A DNA stretch of 6,775 bases, taken from contig CANIZU010000103.1 in the NCBI GenBank assembly GCA_947472115.1, positions 1 to 6,775 of the forward strand, in the 5' to 3' direction. Positions 1 to 5,893 of this stretch are shown in pieces (position 1 is the first letter of the stretch; each line of letters begins with the position of its first letter). Below the pieces are notes generated by a model. The model worked only from the letters and a program-made list of their open reading frames with translations. It was not told the DNA's origin and did no database searches. This stretch comes from Flavobacteriales bacterium (GTDB lineage: Bacteria; Bacteroidota; Bacteroidia; NS11-12g; UBA955). The position numbers were made by a program, and so were the translations under genes.

Positions 1-167
1 GAGGTGATGGCATAACCTTCCAATGATGAAAGGAGAATTCTGCGCATTGCATTTCCAATGGTAACACCATAGCCTTTTTCCAATGGAGAGAATTCGAATA
101 CTCCATGAAAATCGGTGGCTTTGTGCATCACCACTTTATTCGGTTTTTGAAAAGGTATTACACCCAT
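1..167 (-). CDS. rpoA: RNA polymerase alpha subunit, N-terminal part (cut by window edge)
   Basis: This is the 5' end of the gene for the RNA polymerase alpha subunit, whose dimer is the scaffold on which beta and beta' assemble. Only 55 codons are present, and the gene runs off the left edge. The translation starts MGVIPFQKPNKVVM and continues with FHGVFEFSPLEKGYG and then TIGNAMRRILLSSLEGYAIT. That last stretch is the highly conserved first helix of the alpha N-terminal domain, which makes the dimer interface (compare TLGNALRRILLSS in other bacteria). The ATG lies 13 nt after the rpsD stop, and the leader is A/T-rich with no SD. The position after rpsD is the standard alpha-operon order, with rplQ expected next outside the window. 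Identification is secure; the C-terminal domain cannot be judged. Confidence 0.97.
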   Translation of the reverse strand, partial: MGVIPFQKPNKVVMHKATDFHGVFEFSPLEKGYGVTIGNAMRRILLSSLEGYAIT

Positions 168-180
168 GATTTTGTTATTA

Positions 181-786
181 TTATTTGCTATAAAGTTCGA
201 CAATCAACTGCTCTTTAATGTTCTCAGGAATTTCAGAACGCTCAGGGTAAGTCAAAAACTTGCCACTCATTTCGTTTCCATTCCAATCGATCCAGCTAAA
301 GCGGTTGTTTACTTTACTCACTGAATTGGTAATGACTTCCAAAGACTTTGAACGCTCACGTACCGCAACTTCGTCACCTGGACGCAATTGATAGCTCGCT
401 ATGTTCACTACTTCACCATTCACAAGGATGTGACAGTGAGAAACCAGCTGACGGGCGCCACGACGGGTTGGTGCAATACCCATACGGTATACTGCATTGT
501 CCAAACGAGCTTCCAAGAACTTTAACAAGTTCTCACCAGTGATTCCTTTTTTCGCAGCCGCACGCTTGAAAGTGTTACGGAACTGCTTCTCCAATACACC
601 ATAAGTGTATTTGGCTTTTTGCTTCTCAGCCAATTGAACTGCGTACTCCGATTTCTTGGGCTTACGACGAGAATTGCCGTGTTGACCTGGACCGTAGTTC
701 TTCTTTTCAAGTGCTTTATCTTTTCCGAAAATAGGTTCGCGGAAACGACGAGCAACTTTTGATTTTGGACCTGTATATCTTGCCAT
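181..786 (-). CDS. rpsD: 30S ribosomal protein S4 (uS4)
   Basis: uS4 is a primary 16S rRNA binder that nucleates assembly of the 30S body and forms part of the mRNA entry site. The protein is 201 aa, normal for bacteria. It opens with MARYTGPK, followed by the conserved NYGPGQHG near residues 30-37 and YAVQLAEKQK near 48-57. The S4 RNA-binding domain spans about residues 91-155 (LEARLDNAVYRMG, then TRRGARQLVSHCHILVNG). The N-terminus lacks the four-cysteine zinc site of C+ S4 proteins: S9 and A12 stand where the first CxxC would be, and the only cysteine is C118. It sits 20 nt after rpsK and 13 nt before rpoA. S4 represses the alpha operon in E. coli, but I see no comparable RNA structure here. 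The stop is followed by two more in-frame TAA codons. Confidence 0.99.
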   Translation of the reverse strand: MARYTGPKSKVARRFREPIFGKDKALEKKNYGPGQHGNSRRKPKKSEYAVQLAEKQKAKYTYGVLEKQFRNTFKRAAAKKGITGENLLKFLEARLDNAVYRMGIAPTRRGARQLVSHCHILVNGEVVNIASYQLRPGDEVAVRERSKSLEVITNSVSKVNNRFSWIDWNGNEMSGKFLTYPERSEIPENIKEQLIVELYSK

Positions 787-806
787 TGGTGTTTTCTTCT
801 AATTAA

Positions 807-1199
807 TTAAACTCTTCTACGCTTGGGTGGACGACATCCGTTGTGTGGCATTGGCGTAATATCAGTAATCGATACAACTTCAATTCCAACGGTTTGGAGG
901 TTACGTATCGCACTATCACGACCGCTACCAGGACCTTTTACGAAAACATCAACCTTTCTCAAACCTGCATCGTAAGCAACTTTGGCACAGTCCAAGCTAG
1001 ATACTTGAGCTGCATAAGGCGTATTCTTCTTAGAACCCCTGAATCCCATTTTACCTGCAGATGACCAGCTAATCACTTGACCGTCTACATTGGTAACCGA
1101 GATGATAATATTATTGAAAGTAGCACGGATGTGCACCTGACCCATAGGATCAACTTTTACCTTCTTCTTTTGAACTTTTTTCTTATTCGTATTTGCCAT
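807..1199 (-). CDS. rpsK: 30S ribosomal protein S11 (uS11)
   Basis: uS11 sits on the 30S platform, contacts 16S rRNA and helps form the E-site region next to mRNA. The protein is 130 aa, the usual length. It has a lysine-rich N-terminal tail (residues 1-16), then the core with ATFNNIIISVTN near 26-37, SSAGKMGFRGSKKNTPYAAQ near 46-65 and VKGPGSGRDSAIR near 87-99. The near-invariant C-terminus is ITPMPHNGCRPPKRRRV. Asn120-Gly121 in that tail corresponds to the site known to carry isoaspartate in E. coli S11. The gene is 21 nt downstream of rpsM and 20 nt upstream of rpsD, in the normal alpha-operon order. The leader is A-rich (GAAAAGAATC) and has no SD. Confidence 0.99.
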   Translation of the reverse strand: MANTNKKKVQKKKVKVDPMGQVHIRATFNNIIISVTNVDGQVISWSSAGKMGFRGSKKNTPYAAQVSSLDCAKVAYDAGLRKVDVFVKGPGSGRDSAIRNLQTVGIEVVSITDITPMPHNGCRPPKRRRV

Positions 1200-1220
1200 G
1201 ATTCTTTTCGATACTATGGA

Positions 1221-1598
1221 TTACTTAGTGGCTTTTTTCTTACCTGCAACTGTCTTACGCTTACCCTTACGAGTACGTGCATTGGTGCTAGTACGCTGTC
1301 CGCGAACTGGCAACCCTTTACGGTGACGTTGTCCACGATAACAACCGATGTCCATCAATCGCTTGATGTTCAATTGCACCTCTGAACGCAATTCACCTTC
1401 CGTCTTGATGTTGGCAGTGATAAAATTACGAATAGAAGCCAACTCATCGTCGTTCCACTCATTCACCTTCTTGTCATGACTGATTCCTGCTTGATCCAAG
1501 ATCAAGGCAGCTCTACTACTACCAATTCCGTAGATGTAGGTTAGGCCAATTACGCCTCTTTTGTTTTTGGGAATGTCTATCCCTGCTATCCTAGCCAT
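1221..1598 (-). CDS. rpsM: 30S ribosomal protein S13 (uS13)
   Basis: uS13 is in the head of the small subunit; it forms bridges to the 50S subunit, and its C-terminal tail reaches the P-site tRNA. The protein is 125 aa, typical of bacteria. It starts MARIAGIDIP, followed by the helix-turn region YIYGIGSSRA (residues 21-30). The S13 signature is near residues 85-97 (GCYRGQRHRKGLP), then RGQRTSTNARTRKG, and it ends with a basic lysine-rich tail. The ATG lies only 5 nt after the rpmJ stop. A short AAGGA precedes it by 8 nt, but those bases encode the conserved end of L36 (Gln-Gly-stop), so I do not count it as a dedicated SD. In E. coli this gene begins the alpha operon; here it continues directly from rpmJ. 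Confidence 0.99.
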   Translation of the reverse strand: MARIAGIDIPKNKRGVIGLTYIYGIGSSRAALILDQAGISHDKKVNEWNDDELASIRNFITANIKTEGELRSEVQLNIKRLMDIGCYRGQRHRKGLPVRGQRTSTNARTRKGKRKTVAGKKKATK

Positions 1599-1603
1599 TA
1601 TGG

Positions 1604-1720
1604 TTATCCTTGTCTTTGCTTATATTTCGGGTTCTTCTTGTTAATTACATACACCTTACCCTTACGGCGTACGATTTTACAGTCTACACTGCGCTTTTTT
1701 ACTGCGGTTCTTACTTTCAT
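1604..1720 (-). CDS. rpmJ: 50S ribosomal protein L36 (bL36), zinc-ligand-poor form
   Basis: This very small gene encodes 38 aa: MKVRTAVKKRSVDC, then KIVRRKGKVYVINKKNP, then KYKQRQG. bL36 binds 23S rRNA late in 50S assembly. The MKVR start, the KIVRRKG segment and the KQRQG end are diagnostic. Zinc-binding L36 proteins have three Cys and one His. Here only C14 remains; position 11 is Ser, the third ligand region reads NKK (27-29), and the His is Tyr33. This is therefore a zinc-independent form, which matches what I recall of Bacteroidetes L36. The ATG is 4 nt after the infA stop, and the stop is 5 nt before rpsM, so translational coupling is likely. The short length is normal for the family, not a truncation. 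Confidence 0.97.
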   Translation of the reverse strand: MKVRTAVKKRSVDCKIVRRKGKVYVINKKNPKYKQRQG

Positions 1721-1724
1721 GGTC

Positions 1725-1943
1725 TTACTTATATCTATATGAAATTCTGCCTCTGGTTAAATCATAAGGTGACATTTCAACTTGTACACGATCACCAGGT
1801 AGGATTCGGATGTAGTGCATCCTCATCTTTCCTGAAATTGTTGCTATTATCTCATGTCCGTTTTGCAACTTTACACGAAACATGGCATTCGACAACGCTT
1901 CCGTTATAGTACCATCTTGTTTTATTGCATCTTGTTTGGACAT
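1725..1943 (-). CDS. infA: Translation initiation factor IF-1
   Basis: IF-1 binds the A site of the 30S subunit during initiation and stimulates IF-2 and IF-3. The product is 72 aa, the standard size, and forms a single OB-fold S1-type domain. Recognisable parts are GTITEALSNAMFRVKLQNGH near residues 11-30, ISGKMRMHYIRILPGDRVQVEMSPYDL split around residues 36-62, and the end RGRISYRYK. The start ATG is followed by SKQDAIKQDG; in many bacteria this reads AKEDAIEVEG or similar. The gene follows secY after 36 nt, the longest gap in the window, with no map or adk gene between. rpmJ follows after 4 nt. The leader lacks an SD. A weak promoter candidate lies in the gap and is listed separately. Confidence 0.98.
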   Translation of the reverse strand: MSKQDAIKQDGTITEALSNAMFRVKLQNGHEIIATISGKMRMHYIRILPGDRVQVEMSPYDLTRGRISYRYK

Positions 1944-1959
1944 CTTGTTAAAAGGGTTG

Positions 1960-1991
1960 CGAAATTACAAAACTTATTATTAAAAATCAAC
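1960..1991 (-). promoter_or_regulatory. Possible internal Bacteroidetes-type promoter before infA
   Basis: Read on the minus strand, the end of secY and the secY-infA gap contain GTTG (1991-1988), a 20-nt spacer, and TAATTTCG (1967-1960). The Bacteroidetes sigma-ABfr consensus is TTTG at -33 and TAnnTTTG at -7. The -7 match has 5 of 6 fixed bases and the -33 match 3 of 4. The start codon of infA is 16 nt further on, which would leave a very short leader of roughly 10 nt. In an A/T-rich gap such a match may arise by chance, so this is a weak call. Confidence 0.2.
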
Positions 1992-3347
1992 TTGACTATA
2001 TTGGTTCGTCATCCTGCCCTTCATTTTCCCCCCACCACTCATCAAGCCATCATATTTACGCATTAACAAATAGCTATCTATCTGTTGCAAAGTATCTAAT
2101 ACTACACCCACCAAAATCAACAAACTTGTACCTCCAAAGAACTGACTGAATTCTTGATTCACTCCACTGCTCGTTGCCATTACCGGAAGTATTGCTACCA
2201 AACTAATGAACAAAGCACCAGGGAAAGTTATCTTAGAAATCACACTGTCTATGAAATTCGCAGTCTGTTTACCAGGCTTAATACCAGGAATGAAACCATT
2301 GTTACGCTTCATATCATCCGCCATTTGAACTGGATTGAAAATGATTGCAGTGTAGAAATAGGTAAAGATCACAATCAAGAACACCAAGATGGCGTTGTGC
2401 CAAAAACTGTTTGGGTTCATCATGCTCATCAACCAATCTGGCGGCGCAGTTTGTGTGTAGAAGCTTGTCACCGTTGCAGGCAAGAACAAAATTGCTTGTG
2501 CAAAGATGATTGGCATAACACCGGCAGCCAAAATTTTGATTGGCAAATACTGACGTGCGCCTCCGTATTGACGGTTTCCAACAACGCGCTTAGCGTAGTT
2601 GATAGTGATCTTGCGTGTCCCTTGCGTTAACATAATTACACCCAATACAACCATAAACCAAATTACCATTTCAATGATGAAAAGGATAAATCCAGCACCT
2701 TGGAATTTGAATACCAATTCACTCAACAAAGCCGAAGGCATGCGGGCAATGATACCCACCATAATCAGCAAGCTAATACCATTTCCCAATCCACGATCGG
2801 TGATACGTTCTCCCAACCACATAGTAAACATAGTACCTGCAGTAAGCAAGAAAATGTTACTAATCATAAACATTTCGTACGACAAAACATCGGTGTAATT
2901 GAACAACAAAGCCGCTCTGTTTCCAGGTGTGTTAGCGATGTTATTCAAGTATCCAAATGCTTGAACAGCAGTAAATGCGATGGTTAAGATACGTGTATAC
3001 TGATTGATTTTTCTGCGGCCTTCTTCGCCTTCTTTCTGCATTCTTTGGAAAGCAGGAACAGCAATAGAAAACAACTGCATGAAAATCGAGGCCGAAATGT
3101 ACGGCATGATTCCCAATGCAAAAATCGCACCTCTACCAAATGCGCCACCCGCGAAAGTATTGATCAATCCCAAAATGTTATTCTTGGTTTGATTGTTCAA
3201 TCCCTCTAAAGCATCGCTATCGATACCAGGCAAAATCACATATGAGCCCAATCTGTAAATCACCAACAAAGAAATTGTGTAAACAATCCTTCTGCGCAAT
3301 TCTTCAATTGACCAAATATGTTTGAAAGTTTCAATCAGTTTCTTCAT
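1980..3347 (-). CDS. secY: Protein translocase subunit SecY
   Basis: SecY is the pore subunit of the SecYEG translocon in the inner membrane; it exports and inserts proteins together with SecA or the ribosome. The protein is 455 aa, slightly longer than the 443 aa of E. coli. About ten membrane helices are visible, near residues 20-40, 77-97, 118-136, 158-178, 189-209, 218-240, 270-292, 315-338, 375-392 and 405-423. The plug region is near 60-75. Conserved stretches include EGEEGRRKINQYTR (106-119), GERITDRGLGNGISLLI (179-195), NPVQMADDMKRNNGFIPG (338-355) and GTSLLILVGVVLDTLQQIDS (406-425). The C5 loop reads GIKPGKQT, with Lys357 where E. coli has Arg357. The C-terminal tail is glycine- and lysine-rich. 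It lies 11 nt after rplO, as usual in the spc operon. Confidence 0.99.
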   Translation of the reverse strand: MKKLIETFKHIWSIEELRRRIVYTISLLVIYRLGSYVILPGIDSDALEGLNNQTKNNILGLINTFAGGAFGRGAIFALGIMPYISASIFMQLFSIAVPAFQRMQKEGEEGRRKINQYTRILTIAFTAVQAFGYLNNIANTPGNRAALLFNYTDVLSYEMFMISNIFLLTAGTMFTMWLGERITDRGLGNGISLLIMVGIIARMPSALLSELVFKFQGAGFILFIIEMVIWFMVVLGVIMLTQGTRKITINYAKRVVGNRQYGGARQYLPIKILAAGVMPIIFAQAILFLPATVTSFYTQTAPPDWLMSMMNPNSFWHNAILVFLIVIFTYFYTAIIFNPVQMADDMKRNNGFIPGIKPGKQTANFIDSVISKITFPGALFISLVAILPVMATSSGVNQEFSQFFGGTSLLILVGVVLDTLQQIDSYLLMRKYDGLMSGGGKMKGRMTNQYSQVDF

Positions 3348-3358
3348 GGTTGGTCTAA

Positions 3359-3808
3359 TTATGCGATTTCGCTGATGCTACCACCCGCCTTTTCAATGGC
3401 TGCTTTTGCAGTTGCACTGAATTTGTGAGCGTGTACTTCCAATGCGATAGTGATTTCACCACGACCCAATACTTTAATCATCTCGCGCTTGTTTATCAAG
3501 TGCTTGCTGATCAAGAACTGCTTATCGATAGTTGTTACACCATTAGATTCAGCCAATTGTTGCAATACATCCAAGTTAATGGCTGCATACTCCACACGGT
3601 TGATGTTTTTGAATCCACCCTTTGGAATACGACGTTGCAATGGCATCTGTCCACCTTCAAAACCGATTTTACGGCTATATCCTGTGCGTGACTGTGCACC
3701 TTTGTGACCCTTTGTTGATGTACCACCTCTACCTGAACCTTGACCACGGCCAATACGTTTACGGTTTTTGATGGAACCTTCTGCGGGTTTTAAATTACTG
3801 AGATTCAT
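3359..3808 (-). CDS. rplO: 50S ribosomal protein L15 (uL15)
   Basis: uL15 is a 23S rRNA-binding protein whose long extended N-terminus threads into the large subunit and helps late 50S assembly. The protein is 149 aa, normal for bacteria. The N-terminal half is rich in Gly, Arg and Lys (RKRIGRGQGSGRGGTSTKGH near residues 17-36), followed by GFEGGQMPLQRRIPKGGF near 49-66. The globular C-terminal domain includes IKVLGRGEI near 111-119 and ends with the family pattern FSATAKAAIEKAGGSISEIA. Its ATG is 8 nt after the rpmD stop with leader TTAAGAAG and no SD. secY follows after 11 nt. The rplO-secY pair is a very conserved neighbourhood. Confidence 0.99.
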   Translation of the reverse strand: MNLSNLKPAEGSIKNRKRIGRGQGSGRGGTSTKGHKGAQSRTGYSRKIGFEGGQMPLQRRIPKGGFKNINRVEYAAINLDVLQQLAESNGVTTIDKQFLISKHLINKREMIKVLGRGEITIALEVHAHKFSATAKAAIEKAGGSISEIA

Positions 3809-3816
3809 CTTCTTAA

Positions 3817-3999
3817 TTAATCAGCGTTTTCAACTTTTAACAAATGACTTACGGTGCGAACCATTCCTTCTGTAGAACCGTTAAGCTCAACAATACGGCT
3901 GGCGTGCATTTTATTCAAGCCTAGGGCTTTTAACGTAGCTTTTTGGTTTTTTGGATATCCAATGCCACTTTTGATTTGTGTGATTTTTACCTTAGACAT
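3817..3999 (-). CDS. rpmD: 50S ribosomal protein L30 (uL30)
   Basis: uL30 is a small globular 23S rRNA-binding protein of the large subunit. The product is 60 aa, the normal short bacterial form. Family traits are the first strand SKVKITQIKSGIGYPKNQKA (residues 2-21), the following TLKALGLNKM (22-31), and the VRTVSHLLKVE end (47-57). The ATG is 5 nt after the rpsE stop, one of the tightest junctions here, so translational coupling is likely. rplO begins 8 nt after its stop codon, and the stop forms part of a TTAATTAA palindrome. The gene is absent from some bacterial lineages, so its presence here is informative but not unusual. Confidence 0.98.
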   Translation of the reverse strand: MSKVKITQIKSGIGYPKNQKATLKALGLNKMHASRIVELNGSTEGMVRTVSHLLKVENAD

Positions 4000-4004
4000 G
4001 ACAA

Positions 4005-4523
4005 TTAACCGTTAAATACTTTTTTCATACTAATACCGCGCAACTGAGCCACTGAATGTGGATCACGCATTTTCACCAAAGCATCAAAGGTCGCCTTTAC
4101 CACGTTGTGCGGGTTTGATGAACCTTTAGATTTGGCCAATACGTCGGTAACACCTGCACTTTCCAATACAGCACGCATCGCACCACCGGCAATTACTCCA
4201 GTACCGTGAGCCGCTGGCTTCAAGAACACATGTCCACCGCCGAAACGTCCGATTTGTTCGTGAGGAACAGTACCATTAATTACCGGAACCTTTATCAAAT
4301 TTTTCTTTGCATCTTCGATTCCTTTATTGATGGCGTCCATTACTTCACCTGATTTGCCCAATCCATGACCTACCACTCCCTTGCCATCGCCTACAACCAC
4401 CAAAGCGGTGAAGTTGAAAGTACGACCACCCTTGGTAACCTTAGATACACGGTTGATTGATACAACCTTCTCTGTCAAGGTAAGTTCACTGGGTCTAACT
4501 CTTACAATATTGTTATTCAACAT
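4005..4523 (-). CDS. rpsE: 30S ribosomal protein S5 (uS5)
   Basis: uS5 lies at the mRNA entry channel of the 30S subunit; it contributes to decoding accuracy and mRNA helicase activity. The protein is 172 aa, a normal length. The N-terminal double-stranded-RNA-binding-like S5 domain spans about residues 16-80 (VVSINRVSKVTKGGRTFNFT, ALVVVGDGKGVVGHGLGKSG). The C-terminal domain spans about 88-160, with RFGGGHVFLKPAAHGTGVIA near 93-112 and GAMRAVLESAGVTDVLAKSK near 114-133. The loop around residues 25-35, where spectinomycin resistance changes occur in other bacteria, looks wild type (RVSKVTKGGR). It follows rplR by 11 nt and precedes rpmD by 5 nt. The leader AAAAGAAACGAAC has no SD. Confidence 0.99.
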   Translation of the reverse strand: MLNNNIVRVRPSELTLTEKVVSINRVSKVTKGGRTFNFTALVVVGDGKGVVGHGLGKSGEVMDAINKGIEDAKKNLIKVPVINGTVPHEQIGRFGGGHVFLKPAAHGTGVIAGGAMRAVLESAGVTDVLAKSKGSSNPHNVVKATFDALVKMRDPHSVAQLRGISMKKVFNG

Positions 4524-4534
4524 GTTCGTTTCTT

Positions 4535-4894
4535 TTAGAATTCAAGACCACCCTCACGAGCGCCTTCTGCCAAACTTTTAACACGACCGTGGTACAAATT
4601 TCCACCACGATCAAAAACTACTGCCTTGATTCCCGCTTCGATAGCACGAGCTGCAATGGCTTTACCCACGATAGCCGCCTTCTCAACTTTGGTTACCTTG
4701 TTTGCAGCAAAACTCGCCTCACGAGAAGATGCAGCACACAATGTAGTTCCATTTGAATCGTCGATGATCTGCGCATAGATTTCAGCGTTGCTTCTGAACA
4801 CGTTCAAACGAGGACGTGCTGTTGTACCAGAAACTCTACCGCGAATTCTGCGTTTGATTTTATTCTTATTATTGATTTTTTTAGTGTTTGCCAT
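4535..4894 (-). CDS. rplR: 50S ribosomal protein L18 (uL18)
   Basis: uL18 binds 5S rRNA and, with L5 (rplE, also in this window), helps dock the 5S particle into the central protuberance of the 50S subunit. The protein is 119 aa, typical of bacteria. A basic, disordered N-terminus (residues 1-20) leads into RVSGTTARPRLNVFRSNAEI (residues 20-39), which is the conserved RNA-contacting start. Further matches are AQIIDDSNGTTLCAASS near 41-57, VGKAIAARAIEAGI near 76-89 and the C-terminal FDRGGNLYHGRVKSLAEGAR near 94-113. It is the only gene in the window preceded by a full SD sequence, and I list that separately. The gap to rplF is 14 nt and to rpsE 11 nt. Confidence 0.99.
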   Translation of the reverse strand: MANTKKINNKNKIKRRIRGRVSGTTARPRLNVFRSNAEIYAQIIDDSNGTTLCAASSREASFAANKVTKVEKAAIVGKAIAARAIEAGIKAVVFDRGGNLYHGRVKSLAEGAREGGLEF

Positions 4895-4900
4895 TTTTAC

Positions 4901-4910
4901 GTTCCTCCTT
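4901..4910 (-). promoter_or_regulatory. Strong Shine-Dalgarno sequence before rplR
   Basis: On the minus strand the bases AAGGAGGAAC stand just before rplR. AAGGAGG pairs perfectly with the 3' end of 16S rRNA (CCUCCUU), and 9 nt separate GGAGG from the ATG, a good distance for initiation. The first two bases belong to the rplF stop codon (TAAGGAGG). No other gene start in this window has a comparable sequence; the rest have A/T-rich leaders, as expected for Bacteroidetes. Confidence 0.7.
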
Positions 4911-5463
4911 ATTTCTTAGAAGCTGACTTACCAGCTTTTCTACGTAATACTTCACCCGCAAAACGAATACCTTTTCCTTTATACGGCTCAGGCTTACGGA
5001 ATGAACGAATCTTCGCAGCAACCTGTCCCAACAATTGCTTGTCGGCACACTCCATCATAATTGCTGGTGGTTGACCTTTCAAAGTTTCAGTAACTACAGT
5101 TATTTCCATTGGAATCTGCAACATGATTTTGTGAGAGTATCCCAATACAAATTCAACAAGATTACCCTCGTTAGAGACCTTGTAACCTACACCTACCAAT
5201 TCCTGACGAACTTTGTGGCCCTGGCTTACACCAATTACCATATTGTTAATAAGGGCACGATACAAGCCATGATAAGCTCTGTGCATTTTACTGTCGCTGG
5301 GGCGATTGACTGTCAAAATTCCATCAGCAATATCAACAAGCATGTCGGTACTGATTTCCTGTGACACTTCTCCTTTTGGGCCCTTCGCTACCACCAAGCC
5401 ATTGCTTACCGTAACAGTAACTCCAGCTGGAATGGTAATGGGCAATTTTCCTACGCGTGACAT
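4909..5463 (-). CDS. rplF: 50S ribosomal protein L6 (uL6)
   Basis: uL6 binds 23S rRNA near the sarcin-ricin loop, close to the binding site of translational GTPases. The protein is 184 aa, a standard length. It starts MSRVGKLPITIPAGVTV and contains two related alpha/beta domains, about residues 8-82 and 90-165. The first includes VVAKGPKGEVSQ (24-35) and the second GVGYKVS (91-97) and FVLGYSH (105-111). The C-terminal signature PEPYKGKGIRFAGEVLRRKA (residues 158-177) is diagnostic, followed by a lysine-rich tail. The gene lies 18 nt after rpsH. Its leader is AATAGAAGAAAATAA, without an SD. Its stop codon overlaps the SD of rplR. Confidence 0.99.
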   Translation of the reverse strand: MSRVGKLPITIPAGVTVTVSNGLVVAKGPKGEVSQEISTDMLVDIADGILTVNRPSDSKMHRAYHGLYRALINNMVIGVSQGHKVRQELVGVGYKVSNEGNLVEFVLGYSHKIMLQIPMEITVVTETLKGQPPAIMMECADKQLLGQVAAKIRSFRKPEPYKGKGIRFAGEVLRRKAGKSASKK

Positions 5464-5481
5464 TTATTTTCTTCTATTTTA

Positions 5482-5880
5482 TTATGATACAAAACATAAA
5501 ACTTCACCACCCACGCCTAAAACGCGAGCCTCCTTGTCGGTCATTACACCCTTAGAAGTAGTGATGATAGCTACACCCAAACCATTCAATACCTTTGGCA
5601 TATCATCAACGTTTGAATAACGACGCAAACCAGGAGAACTCACACGCTTTAACGTGGTGATAGCACTCTGTTTGGTTTGGTTGTGATATTTCAACGCGAT
5701 TTTAATAACACCTTGGTGATTGTCGGTATCTTCAAATTTGTACTTCAAGATATATCCCTTCTCGTATAAAACGCGGGTCATTTCTTTCTTTAAATTGCTG
5801 GCGGGAATTTCCACCACGCGGTGCTTGGCTTTTACTGCATTGCGCAAGCGGGTCAGATAATCTGCAATTGGATCTGTCAT
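5482..5880 (-). CDS. rpsH: 30S ribosomal protein S8 (uS8)
   Basis: uS8 is a primary binder of the 16S rRNA central domain and is essential for early platform assembly. The protein is 132 aa, a normal length. It starts MTDPIADYLTRLRNAVKAKH, the conserved N-terminal helix, followed by VVEIPASNLKKEMTRVLYEK near residues 22-41. The S8 signature in the C-terminal domain is near residues 100-121 (GLGVAIITTSKGVMTDKEAR), ending GVGGEVLCFVS. In E. coli S8 represses the spc operon by binding mRNA near the rplE start; I could not recognise that structure here. The gene follows rpsN by 13 nt, with leader AAAAAATATACAGCA and no SD. Confidence 0.99.
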   Translation of the reverse strand: MTDPIADYLTRLRNAVKAKHRVVEIPASNLKKEMTRVLYEKGYILKYKFEDTDNHQGVIKIALKYHNQTKQSAITTLKRVSSPGLRRYSNVDDMPKVLNGLGVAIITTSKGVMTDKEARVLGVGGEVLCFVS

Positions 5881-5893
5881 TGCTGTATATTTT

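Noticed and set aside
787..810. AT palindromes (TTAATTAA, CTAATTAG) at gene junctions, considered as terminators or operators
   Set aside because: They are short, without G/C stems or a following T-run, and partly consist of stop codons. Similar runs near rplO and rplE are explained by A/T-rich gaps.
1599..1612. AAGGA 8 nt before rpsM as a Shine-Dalgarno site
   Set aside because: The bases encode the conserved Gln-Gly end of L36, so the match is explained by coding constraint and is only five bases long.
2154..2630. A 158-codon open frame on the plus strand
   Set aside because: It lies wholly antisense to the conserved secY gene, and its translation resembles no family I know. It is rich in His, Cys and Arg, as expected from a reverse-frame shadow.
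2599..2987. Two overlapping plus-strand open frames of 95-99 codons
   Set aside because: Both are antisense to secY, overlap each other in different frames, and show no recognisable domain. They are shadow frames.
5035..5620. Plus-strand open frames of 104-109 codons opposite rplF and rpsH
   Set aside because: The minus strand here encodes clear L6 and S8. The plus-strand products have no family features.
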